Shown here one piece after another: positions 44,877 through 55,036 of a stretch of 64,000 bases of DNA (its first letter is position 1; each line of letters begins with the position of its first letter). The stretch covers positions 5,034,001 to 5,098,000 of the forward strand of contig NC_134138.1 in NCBI RefSeq assembly GCF_033958435.1, read 5' to 3'. Source of the stretch: Carettochelys insculpta (lineage: Eukaryota; Chordata; Testudines; Carettochelyidae). Both the position numbers and the translations under genes were made by a program. The notes beneath the pieces are model-generated. The model did not search any database. It was not told the DNA's origin and saw only the letters and a list, made by a program, of their open reading frames with translations.

Positions 44877-46720
44877 TTATTTCTTACCATGCTGTAGCCG
44901 CTGGAAGAAGGCAGCTTGGCTCTGCACTATGCCGGGATGTCCTTCTTCCCTGTGGACTAGTCCAAGGTTTAGGTCAGTGTTGGCCAGCTGCAATGAAAGG
45001 GGTGCAGTGCTCTAGCCAGGAGGCTCTTAGCTCCTTCAAGGTACATGGCAGCTTCTGCCTGCTCTTTCCTGAATTCCCTCCCGGTGTGCTATCATCTTTC
45101 TGGGCCTGAACCCAGAGCCGGAGGAACCTCCTCAGTTCAGCACTGGAAGCTGTGGCGAGACGCCATGACCGGTGTCAGAGAGCCCGTGGCATGTTCCGCG
45201 GGGGATGCCCTTGCTGCGATACCCAAACTGACGACCAGGTGGCACTGTTACGTTACTGGCTTATGCATTGGTGCTGGTGTAAGGCAGCCACATTTACCTG
45301 GCTGTGAGTACGGGCGAATTATTGTTATGTGTTATGGTGATTAATTCTTACGCCTGGAGCCTCCTCAGGGCATGTCAGAAGCCAGGTGTGGGTGAGGCTG
45401 CAGCGTAGCCTGCTCACAGTGATTGAAGGGAGGGCTGAGACCCATAGCTCAGCATGCCCCTCCTCCCCGCTCTCAGGTTTGTGCATGGGTGAAAGCTCCC
45501 TTGCTCTTTACCTCCCTCCCTTTCCTGGGCACAGGCAGCCCAGGGAACCTGGCAGGAGCCCAGGGCCAGAGCACAGCCTTGCGAAGGTCTCCACCTCCAT
45601 CTGTGTCGCTGGGCTGGCCCTTTCGCACTGGGATGTGTGCCAGGAAGAGGGGTGGGGAAGGGGACAGCCCCAGCAGGGCCCAGGCAGGGAGCGCTTCTGT
45701 GACTCCCCTGCCCACCACTGCATAGGCTGACTGCCCAAGGGCTCTGCCCAACTCTGGCCTGCCCCCAGGCTCAGCCGCTACGCCTGTTGCTCAGCCAGAG
45801 CTCTGAGCAGATAACTTAGTGCTTAACAAGCCTCCACTACCCAGGTGGGGTGGGGAGCAACCTGAGAGTCCCTGTAGTGTAGGTGGGGCAGTGAGGCACA
45901 GAGAGAACACAACAAGGGATGAGAGCAAACCCTCCTAGGCTCTATTCACATCTCGGGGGGAAGGCCTCCTAGAGAGTACAGGAGGGACTGGGAGCCAGGA
46001 CTCCTGGGTTCTGCACATGCAGCTGACTCTGTGACTCTGGGAGATTCTTGTTGCCAGTCGGTGGCTCTACTGCCACATCTCCTGCAAAGCATGAGGCTGA
46101 GTTAGCCAATGATTGCCAGGTATCTGGTGTCCCTGGATGGAAGTTGTACCAGACACACACACTGTTACGTTGGCTGATGCCTGGGTATTACTGTTGGCAG
46201 AGCCGCCCTGCTGTACAGGCTGTGGGAACATTGGGCTAGCACAGGTCCCAGCTCAGCTGCTCAGTTCATGGGGCAGTGAGTCCCCTGCTTCTGCAGAGCT
46301 GTGGGGGTCTGTCTGATCTCAGAGGCACCTGGGGCTTTCCCTTTTCAGTGTAGCTTTCCATCTCTTCCTCCTGGGATGCTCATCCCCCACCGAGCAGGAA
46401 TCTCAGCCCCTGCTCTGCCCAGGCTTTGTGACTGGCAGGGATGTGCCCAGTCTGGGTGAGGCCTCAGCTGCAGCCACAATAACCTCTGGCTAAAATGCTT
46501 TGCTAGAGCACAGCCAGTTCTGTGGTCTGTGTTGAGGGCTAAAACCAGAAGAGTGGAGGTGGGCCCTGACCTTGTCACTTTCCCAGGCCTTGCTGAGTGA
46601 TGAAGACGGGGGGATTGCAGTGGCACCCTCTCAGGGCTGGGCTCAGCTTGGCAGAGAAGATAATGGATGTACTGGTAGAGGCAGCTGAGGGAGGTCCCCC
46701 TGGAGCTCAAGTGACAGGCC
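44877..46720. other. Intergenic stretch, no gene seen
   Basis: No exon of a known gene and no clear repeat was recognised. Short open frames at 45045-45751 and 46345-46752 lack domains and conserved splice contexts. Confidence 0.45.
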
Positions 46721-46725
46721 CTGTG

Positions 46726-46946
46726 ATTTATATACAGAGATACACATCTCACAGAGCTGGAAGGGGCCCTGGGAATTCATCCAGTCCAGTCCCCTTCCTC
46801 TGGGCAGGGCCAAGCACCATCCCTGCCACTTTTTTTTTTTAAATCTATTTGCCTGAGACCCCCTAAATGGCCCTCTCAGGGGGTTGAGCTCAACACCCCT
46901 GGGTTTAGTGGGTCAATGCTCTAACCACTGACCTCTCCCACCCCCT
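46726..46946 (-). mobile_element. tRNA-derived SINE, copy 1 of a run of four
   Basis: On the minus strand the head reads like the SINE at 18366 (gtcagtggttagagcattgac, then gggtgttgagctc). It is followed by the ggggtctcaggcaaat body and a CR1-like tail (complement of cagagctggaaggggccctgg). Confidence 0.85.
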
Positions 46947-46949
46947 TGA

Positions 46950-47110
46950 CATTTTTTTCATCTGGGGAGATACACAGCACCAAGCAACATCCCTGACAGA
47001 TTTCCTCCCCACACATTATTTCTCCCAAACTTCTCAAGGCCTGAACTCACTACTCAGGGAGTTTAACAGGCCACTGCTCAGACCACTGAGTTAACCCCTC
47101 CCCCCGCTTT
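46950..47110 (-). mobile_element. tRNA-derived SINE, copy 2 (diverged)
   Basis: A more diverged copy in the same orientation. It keeps ctcagtggtctgagcagtgg on the minus strand and the complement of ctgaactcactactcaggg. It abuts copy 1 directly. Confidence 0.72.
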
Positions 47111-47111
47111 T

Positions 47112-47255
47112 TTTTTAAAAGTCATACCCAGAGACCAATAAGCCAGCTAAATCTATTTGCCCCAGATCCCTAAATGGCCTCCTCAAGGACTGAGCTCACA
47201 ACTTTGGCTTTAGCAGGGCAATGCTCAAACCACTGAGCTATCCCTACTCCTGTCG
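47112..47255 (-). mobile_element. tRNA-derived SINE, copy 3
   Basis: The minus strand shows a clear tRNA-like head (gatagctcagtggtttgagc, then ttgtgagctcagtcc) and the ccatttagggatctggggc body. The tail is short. Confidence 0.85.
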
Positions 47256-47261
47256 AAGTTA

Positions 47262-47445
47262 TATGGAGATACACACCTCAAAGAGATGTAAAGGACCTCA
47301 GAATGTCATTCAGCCTGAACCAGCACCTCCCCGCTTTTTGTAAAAAACTTGGCCCTGGTCCCTAAGTGACTCCCTCAAGGACTGAGCTCACACCCCTGGG
47401 TTTAGCAGGCCAATGCTCCAACCACTGAGCTAGCTCCCCCCCACC
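47262..47445 (-). mobile_element. tRNA-derived SINE, copy 4
   Basis: The minus-strand head is tagctcagtggttggagcat, then gtgtgagctcagtccttgag, with a CR1-like tail (complement of agatgtaaaggacctcagaa). All four SINEs in this run point the same way. Confidence 0.85.
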
Positions 47446-47449
47446 ACAG

Positions 47450-47927
47450 GCCTGCCTTACTCCCCTTCACCAACCCCTTCCTCCCACTGTTGGCCCCCCA
47501 GCCAACTCACGTTCCTCCCTTAAGTGCCCCTAACCCCAACTCCTACCCCCATTTGCCCTTCCAGTCACACAGCCCAGGCTCTCCAAAGGCGGCTCTTCCG
47601 AGCCCTTCTCTGAGGATCTCCTGCCGGGGAGCCCTGGGCCCCCGCCAGCTCCAGCGCCTGTTTGGCTGCTCAGCAGAGCCGCATTGTCTGCATGAGCCTG
47701 CCTGCCCGCAGACAATGAGCTCCTTCCCTGGCACAATGGCGCTCAGCCAGCGGGGAGCCGGTGACATGCTGTCCTTCCCGCTGTGCCTGGCTCTATGAAG
47801 GGCTGGGGGAGGGCCAGCCCACAGCCCCCTCTGGCACAGCACAGGGCCCTGGGAGACTCAGCCAGGGACAAGCTGAGGTCCCTTCCCATCCCCCCCTTCT
47901 GTGGCTCCCCACCCCTACCTGCTGTGG
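47450..47927. other. Intergenic stretch, no feature seen
   Basis: GC-rich sequence between the SINE run and the solo LTR. No gene or repeat was recognised. Confidence 0.4.
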
Positions 47928-47932
47928 GGCTC

Positions 47933-48349
47933 TGTGATGGAGTGGGGGGAGTGCATGTGTGAGACTCAGGCTGGATGTGTGGGACAAGCAGAGCAGCTCC
48001 CAGCGGCTGAGGATGACCCTGGGGCTATAACCTAGGCTGGCAGGTAACACCTCAGCCCTGAACAAAGAGGAGGGTGGAGCTGAGCTGGTTTTGAATCGGG
48101 GGCAGCAGTTAGAGGCTGGGTGAGAGGGAGCTGGAAGGCAGCCAGCCAAAAGCTACACCCCAGAGGGGCACCCCTCGGGCTCCTCACCCCAGGACGGGTT
48201 GGAAGGACTGTCTCTGACTGCTGCACTGACGCTTCTGTGAGAAACTGGGCATCTGGTGCCTAATAAACCTCCTGTTGTACCTGCTGAGTGAGAGTCACTC
48301 CTGCCAGCGGACGGGGTGCAGTGCAGGGGGACCCCTGAACCCCATCACA
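47933..48349 (+). repeat. Solo LTR of a gypsy-type retrotransposon
   Basis: A 417-bp unit starting TGTGATGG and ending CCATCACA, flanked by the exact 5-bp repeat GGCTC (47928-47932 and 48350-48354). It has an AATAAA signal near 48263. There is no internal coding region, so it is the product of LTR-LTR recombination. The sequence resembles the LTR after the gypsy remnant at 15.1 kb. Confidence 0.92.
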
Positions 48350-48354
48350 GGCTC

Positions 48355-48769
48355 CTATCAGCCAGAGCCCTGCCTGCCCCTCCTCACAGCACCCCCCTGC
48401 AGCGCGGGGGCCTTCTGTTCTGCATGAGCTGTCCAGGGTAGGAAGGGGTGAGGCCAGCCCAGGGGCTGCAAATTCCCTGGGACGCGGCGTGGATCCAGCG
48501 TGAAGTGGCTGAAACTGGCTGCCACAGCATGGACCCAGTGGCAGGGCTCAATTTATCCTTTGCCTGGGGCATGCCCCAAAGAGAGGCGGAGTGACGTCCT
48601 CAGTGGAGGGCAGCTCCGTCTGGGCTGTGCAATGGGGAGCTGCAGAGGCAGAAGCCTTTTCCTCCAGTGCCAATGGCACTCTCTGAGCACCCAGCAGGAG
48701 GCTAAGGCTAAGCTATGTCCTGTCCTGTCCTCTCCCCGTACCCCTGGTGCTGGTCCTGGTAGGCAGACC
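48355..48769. other. Intergenic stretch, no feature seen
   Basis: No gene or recognisable repeat between the solo LTR and the interspersed repeat that follows. Confidence 0.4.
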
Positions 48770-49080
48770 TTGCTCTAAACTTGGGAGTCCTGGCAGTGAG
48801 GGACACAGCTGCCCTGCGCAGCTCTCTCCCCACCAGACCAACCAGCAGGGCCAGTCTGTTCTCTAGAGCACAAATGGCCGCTGGATTTGCGCAACTGTTT
48901 TCAAAGCAGCTAGCTGGCTTGGCCTTGGGAAGGCTGGGTACCAGAGACAAGCAGGTCCCACCTCTCCCGCACCCTGGCAATCATGCCCTGAAATACAAGG
49001 GGTGACCACAGCACCTAAGACAAGATTTATGGGACATCAACCCCAGGGACCATGGGCCAGCTCCACCACCTGACAAAAAA
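48770..49080 (-). repeat. Unclassified interspersed repeat, inverted relative to 12.7-13.09 kb
   Basis: The + strand reads gccagtctgttctctagagc and tgttttcaaagcagctagctgg, the complements of sequence near 12960-13020. Start and end are approximate. Confidence 0.65.
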
Positions 49081-49129
49081 ACAGGGTTCAGTAATGCAAG
49101 TCACCCAACCACCCTCCTGAACACTTGCA

Positions 49130-49840
49130 AGCCGTGTCTACACGTGCACGCTACTTCGAAGTAGCGGCACTAACTTCGAAATAGCGCCCGTCACGGCTAC
49201 ACGTGTTGGGCGCTATTTCGATGTTAACATCGACATTAGGCGGCGAGACGTCGAAGCCGCTAACCCCATGAGGGGATGGGAATAGCGCCCTACTTCGAAG
49301 TTGAACATCGAAGTAGGGCACGTGTAGCCGATCCGCGTCCCGCAACATCGAAATAGCGGGGTCCACCATAGCAGCCATCAGCTGAGGGGTTGAGAGATGC
49401 TCTCTCTCCAGCCCCTGCAGGGCTCTATGGTCACCGTGTTCAGCAGCCCTGAGCCCAGGGCTTCTGGCTGCTGCTGCGGCAGCTGGGGATCCATGCTGCA
49501 TGCACAGTGTCTGCAACCAGCTGTCGGCTCTGTGGATCTTGTGTTGTTTAGTGCAAGTGTGTCTGGGAGGGGCCCTTTAAGGGAGCGGCTTGCTGTTGAG
49601 TCCGCCCTGTGACCCTGTCTGCAGCTGTGCCTGGCACCCTTATTTCGATGTGTGCTACTTTGGCGTGTAGACGTTCCCTCGTAGCGCCTATTTCGATGTG
49701 GTGCCACGCAACGTCGATGTTGAACGTCGACGTTGCCAGCCCTGGAGAACGTACAGACGTTATTCATTGAAATAGCCTATTTCGATGTCGCTACATCAAA
49801 ATAAGCTACTTCGATGTAGGCTTCACGTGTAGACGTAGCT
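49130..49840. mobile_element. MITE family A, copy 4
   Basis: A 711-bp copy with termini AGCCGTGTC and GACGTAGCT. No matching triplet flanks it (GCA left, CTG right), so its target duplication is lost or it recombined. It keeps the 121-codon minus-strand frame (49151-49516) and a lengthened 129-codon version of the second one (49378-49767). It ends only a few bases before MITE-C. Confidence 0.85.
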
Positions 49841-49844
49841 CTGG

Positions 49845-51131
49845 ACTGCAGCTGTACTTTGGAATGGCTATGCTAATAACTGAATAGAACAATACTAATG
49901 AGGTGCTGAAATGAATATTCAGTGCCTCATTAGGATGCTGTTGGACAGGGCACTTTGTGGCTTGGTTCCATAGGGATCCTTTTTGAAAGACCCTTGCAGA
50001 CCTGGAAATCCCCTTAGCTGCGTCTACACGTGCACGCTACTTCGAAGTAGCGGCACTAACTTCGAAATAGCGCCCGTCACGTCTACACGCGTCGGGCGCT
50101 ATTTCGAAGTTGAAATCGACGTTAGGCGGCGAGACGTCGAAGTCGCTAACCCCATGAGGGGATGGGAATAGCGCCCTACTTCGACGTTCAACATCGAAGT
50201 AGGGACGTGTAGACGATCCGCGTCCCGCAACATCGAAATAGCGGGGTCCTCCATGGCGGCCATCAGCTGGGGGGTTGAGAGATACTCTCTCTCCAGCCCT
50301 TGCGGGGCTCTGTGGTCACCGTGGGCAGCAGCCCTTAGCCCAGGGCTTCTGGCTGCTGCTGCTGCAGCTGGGGGTCCGTGCTGCATATACAGGGTCTGCA
50401 ACTAGTTGTTGGCTCTGTGTATCTTGCACTGTTTAATGAAAGTGTGTCTGGGAGGGGCCCTTTAAGGGAGCGACTTGCTGTTGAGTCCGCCCCGTGACCC
50501 TGTCTGCAGCTGTGCCTGGCTCCCTTATTTCGATGTGTGCTACTTTGGCGTGTAGACGTTCCCTCGCTGCGCCTATTTCGATGTTGGGCTGAGCAACGTC
50601 GAAGTTGAACATCGACGTTGCTGGCCCTGGAGAACGTGTAGACGTTATTCATCGAAATAGCCTATTTCGATGTCGCAACATCGAAATAAGCTATTTCGAA
50701 GTTGGGTGCACGTGTAGACGTAGCCCTTATCAGTTGATAGGAACAAGGGGATTTTGAAGTGTGTAGGGTCCTTTGGGAAAGGACCCCCATGTAGCCAACC
50801 CACACGCAAGCAAACTGGGGCACTTCTGACGTGGCGCAGGTGGCAGTATGCTAATGAGGTGCTGAATATTCATTTCAGCACCTCATTAGTATTCTTCGAT
50901 TTGGCCATTAGCACGGCCATTTCAAAATTTTGGCCAAGTGCGGCCACAGCCCCCTAGTCTTCGAAAGCCCCTAAAACCAAATAGCAATATCTGCACTGCA
51001 TGGGCGGCCTGCTGTAGCTGCCATTATGCTAATTAGGTGCCTCATATTCATGGTAGTGCCTCATTAGCATATTCTGACCTTGCTTATTACCATACCCCTT
51101 TCAGAAAGAAGGGGCTAGCGTAGACGTAGCC
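49845..51131. mobile_element. MITE family C, split by MITE-A copy 5
   Basis: An AT-rich fold-back element of about 575 bp without the insertion. It carries repeated mirror motifs of gctaatgaggtgctgaa with ttcagcacctcattag and ends GGGGCTAGCGTAGACGTAGCC at 51111-51131. The pieces 49845-50016 and 50726-51131 are contiguous in the uninterrupted copy at 62685-63285 (inverted). The left terminus is uncertain. Confidence 0.8.
50017..50725. mobile_element. MITE family A, copy 5, inside MITE-C
   Basis: A 709-bp copy with termini AGCTGCGTC and GACGTAGCC, flanked by CTT (50014-50016 and 50726-50728). The other MITE-C copy reads straight through this site (cttatcag context near 63110), which confirms the insertion. 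It shares the ~100-codon variant frame with copy 2 and is nearly identical to it. Confidence 0.92.
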
Positions 51132-51780
51132 TTTGTGAGACTCCTTCTTGGTAGGTGCTGCAGTTAGGCCCAAAGCTGAAACTGCTACGAGCTGAGCAGT
51201 AGAACCGGCGGCTCAAGCCATGGAGAGCTGGTTTTCCCTCCAGCCACAATACAGGGGACAAACGGCCAGTGGGGGGGCACACAGGACACTGGACCAATGA
51301 GAGGATGTCTGGCCTTGCCTCAGGCTCAATGAGGGGTGCATCGGGGTGATGTGTCAGGACCTGCACGGACTGGACAGAGTTGTAAGTGGGGCATTTGAGG
51401 TTGGGTGCAGAGAATGTTGGGGTGTGTGGATTCGATCCTTACAGTACTGGACTGGTGAGCCTGAGAGGCAAAGGACACTGCTCAATCCATCTGAGCTGGG
51501 ACAGTTACTTGAGGGTTAGTTACGAACTCTGGGTGTGGGATTTTCCCAAGCTATTGCCATGTGATTTCTCTGCCTCTTTCATTAAAAGTTTCTTTTCTAC
51601 ACTCAGACTCTGTGCGTGCGAGTGGGGAAGCATCGCCTCTCCAAGGCGCCCGGGGGTGCACATTTCCCAGGCTACTGGGTGTGGGCTGGAGCCAGTTCTG
51701 TGTGAGATGGGTGAAAAGGAGCCCGTAGATGCCCTGCTTGCTGCCGACACCTTCTGGCAGAAGAGTTACATGTGAACAAA
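51132..51780 (+). repeat. LTR-like segment in D1
   Basis: It contains ctttcattaaaagtttcttt (ATTAAA poly(A) signal type), followed by an R/U5-like stretch ctcagactctgtgcgtgcg. A very similar inverted copy lies at 62045-62684 (D2). The LTR reading rests on resemblance to turtle LTRs remembered from other genomes; no paired LTR or target duplication was found. Confidence 0.42.
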
Positions 51781-53997
51781 GGACAGGAACGCTGCCTGTT
51801 GTGTCTGCCTGGCTGGCTGGGTTTGCTGGTCTAATGGGAAGAGATAAGAGCAGTTACAGGGTTACGGGCCGTAGTACGGGGCATGGTGGGAGTGTAATAC
51901 ATGAGCATACGCTGAAAGGCTGCCTGGCTCCCTCTCTCAAACTGAAGTCAAGTTAGGCCCAGTTAGGACTGGCAAGAGGGCTGGGCGGGCGGGGGCAGCA
52001 AAAGCAACAGTAAAAGCTAAAGAAACTCCTGGCCGTGGCCAGAACGCACCCTCTCCCATGACCCCTCCCCCATGGGATACAAAGGAGGTGGGATGAAGCC
52101 TCCTGTCTCAGGACCCGCCCAAGTGGAGGGTGACTATAAGGGATGTGGCTAAGGGCACACACTGCAAGTCTAGCGAGGCCTTATCAGAGGGAGTGTCAGG
52201 GATGGGGCCAGCGCGGTGTTCTGCAGTGTCTGAGCTGGGAAGCGAGACAGCGTGAAAGTGCTGGGGTGTCAGGCTGGCAGAGGAACCCTGGGGAGCAGAT
52301 TTGGCCAGGTTGCAGAGCTAGGGGTGCACTTGCTTGGAACTAACTTGCTTTGGGCTTCTGATCTCCTGATTTCCGCTTGTGTGATGAGAGGTGGGGGCGG
52401 GGTGAAGGGAAAGCCTTCTAACATTGCCTCGCTGGGAACCAGAGCCACCCCCCCACTTCCACCCCCACCCACCCCCCTCTACAGCCACTGGGCTCACACA
52501 CCTCTAGCCTGGAGGCAGAGCTGGGCCCTGCCTGTTCACATTGTCCAAATGCCCACCAGCTAAACGGGGAGCCCAGGGGGTTTGCCTTTTGGATCAAGAA
52601 TGCTTGAGAACAGGGGCAGCAGCTCAGGTTTGTTCAGCTTTTGCAAAGATCTTTGCAAAGCTGTCAGCAACCGGCTGGGGCAGCTGGTTCTCCGGCAAAC
52701 ACCTCCAGGGTGGGGAGGAGGGGGACAGATCCCAGGCCAGGCTGTGCTACACACAGGCACCTCTGTTTAAACAGTCTGCAGCAAGCTAGTTGACATTAGA
52801 CCACCACCAGGTTTTAGAGTTACCGGCCATTGAGCTGAATGGAGCCACTCAACACCGTCATTTGTGACTCCCTGCCGGAAGGCTGCATCAGGCAGCGGTG
52901 CGCAGGGGCACGGCTGTGGGGGGGATGCTGCTTCCCAGAACATCGGCACTCCAATTGAAGCATTATTTGGACTCTGTGGGTGCTTGGGACACCCTCACCC
53001 CATTGACACACGTTGGGAAGGCATTTGGGATTGATGACGATTTGCGTATAGGCACAGCCATCTCCCTGGGGCCTGCAGGGGGGGCTCCTTCGGAAACGTT
53101 TGGAGACTGGAGGGCAAAGCTGTGGCTGAGTCTAATTTTAGGGGAGGGCAAATGAGGGAAAATGTAATGGAGCATTCAGAGCTTGGCAGGGGTGTGTAGC
53201 TAAACTCTTCCCACATGGTGCCCCTGATTCTTGGGGTATTGAGTGTGGACGTATGGATTCCCTTCCCTCCGCCCCACAGTTGGCTTGGAATCAGTTACTG
53301 TGACAGCAGTTGCTGAGCCCCGTAAACTCAGATCGGTGCTCTCGGGCACACTCTGAGTGGCAGGCTGGGTGGTAAAGCAGCCCACGCGTCACCTCCGGCT
53401 TGCCCGCTTGCAAGCCCCTTAACCTCGGCTTCTTTGGGAGAGAGAGAGCCGTGTTAGTCTGTATTCTAGCAAAACAAAACAGCAGTCCGCTAGCGCTTTA
53501 AAGACTAGCAAAGTAATTTATTCAGTGATGAGCTTTCATGGGACAGAGCCACTCCTTCAGATCATAGCCAGACCAGAACAGACACAATATATAAAGCACA
53601 GAGGTCCAAAAATCGTAATCAAGGTTGGCAAGTCAGAAGAGCAGAGGGGTGGCGGGGCCGGGGGGGAGTTAAGAGTTAGATAAAACAAGTAAGCACTTAA
53701 AAGGTAAAAGAATCCTTATAATGGGGCAGGAAGTTGCTGTCCCTCTTCAAACCACATGTTAATGTGTCGAATTTGAATATGAATGTTAGTTCTGAGCAGT
53801 CTCTCTGTAGACGGTCGTTAAAGTCCCTTTTCAGTAGCAAACAAGTTCTCAGGTCTTTAACAGAATGGCCCGCTCCAGTAAAGTGCGGGCTGACAGGTTG
53901 GGGTATTTGGAGATTTTAATGTCTGCTCTATGGTCGTTCATTCTTTGTCGAAGAGTGTTTGTGGTCTGTCTTATATACGTGGTGTGTGAGCATTGTA

Positions 53998-54597
53998 GAG
54001 GGGGTCAGAGGCTCAACACATTCCACATGCGCTGCCTTAGGCGCATACTCGGTATCTCATGGCAGGACAAGGTCCCCAATAGCGCAGTGCTTGAGAGAGC
54101 AGGCGCCGTCTCCATGTTCACCCTTCTCAAACAGAGGCGTATGCGCTGGCTGGGCCATGTCTCACGCATGACGGATGGCCGAATACCGAAGGACCTCCTC
54201 TTCGGCGAACTGGCGTCTGGAAAGAGGCCGAAAGGGCAACCGAAATTGTGCTACAAGGACACGTGCAAGCGTGACCTCAGCGCTCTCTCTATCAGTGTGA
54301 GCACCTGGCATTCGCTCGCCTCAGACAGGCACGCCTGGAAACAGGGAGTGAAGGAAGCTCTTGCGATGTATGCAACTACCTTGGTGAAGGAAGCGGAAGA
54401 CAGGAGAGCCCTCAGGAAAATCCCTGCCCGTGACACCAGAGCGACATCTGCCTACTGCTGCTCACAGTGCGGAAAGGACTGCCACTCCCGCATTGGATTG
54501 CACAGCCACAGAAGACGCTGCTTAAATGAGTCCAACTGGGGTGGAAACCCATGATCCCTTGGGATCGAAGGATGCCTACTGAGCATTGTTGGCACAT
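53998..54597 (+). mobile_element. Non-LTR retrotransposon C-terminal fragment with zinc finger
   Basis: The + strand frame is open to the stop near 54554. It carries RLNTFHMRCLRRILGISWQD, then RMRWLGHVSRMTDGRIPKDL, KRPKGQPKLCYKDTCKRDL, and ends in a C2H2-like motif CSQCGKDCHSRIGLHSHRRRC. A 3' UTR with gatcccttgggatcgaagg follows. This is the RT C-terminus of an endonuclease-type LINE; the clade is not assigned. The frame joins upstream PLE-derived codons by chance. Confidence 0.8.
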
Positions 54598-54600
54598 GAT

Positions 54601-55036
54601 GGCTGTGTCTACACGTGCCTCAAACTTCGAAATGGCCATGCAAATGGCCATTTCGAAGTTTACTAATGAAGCGCTGAAATGCATATTCAGCGCTTCATTA
54701 GCATGCGGGCGGCAGCGGCGCTTCGAAATTGACGAGCCTTGCCGCCGCGCGGCGCGTCCAGACCGGGCTCCTTTTCGAAAGGACGCCACCTTCTTCGAAG
54801 TCCCCTTATTCCCATGAGGTCATGGGAATATGGGGACTTCGAAGTAGGCGGGGCCCTTTCGAAAAGGAGCCCCGTCTGGACGCGCCGCGCGGCGGCAAGG
54901 CTCGTCAATTTCGAAGCGCCGCTGCCGCCCGCATGCTAATGAAGCGCTGAATATGCATTTCAGCGCTTCATTAGTAAACTTCGAAATGTCCATTTGCATG
55001 GCCATTTCGAAGTTTGGGGCACGTGTAGACACAGCC
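54601..55036. mobile_element. MITE family B, copy 2: near-perfect 436-bp palindrome
   Basis: Termini GGCTGTGTCTACACG and CGTGTAGACACAGCC, flanked by GAT on both sides (54598-54600 and 55037-55039). The two halves are inverted copies along almost the whole length, centred near 54818 (catgaggtcatg). The same 18-residue reading MTSLAAARRVQTGLLFER therefore appears on both strands (from 54729 + and 54908 -). It is absent from the matching site in D4. Confidence 0.93.
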
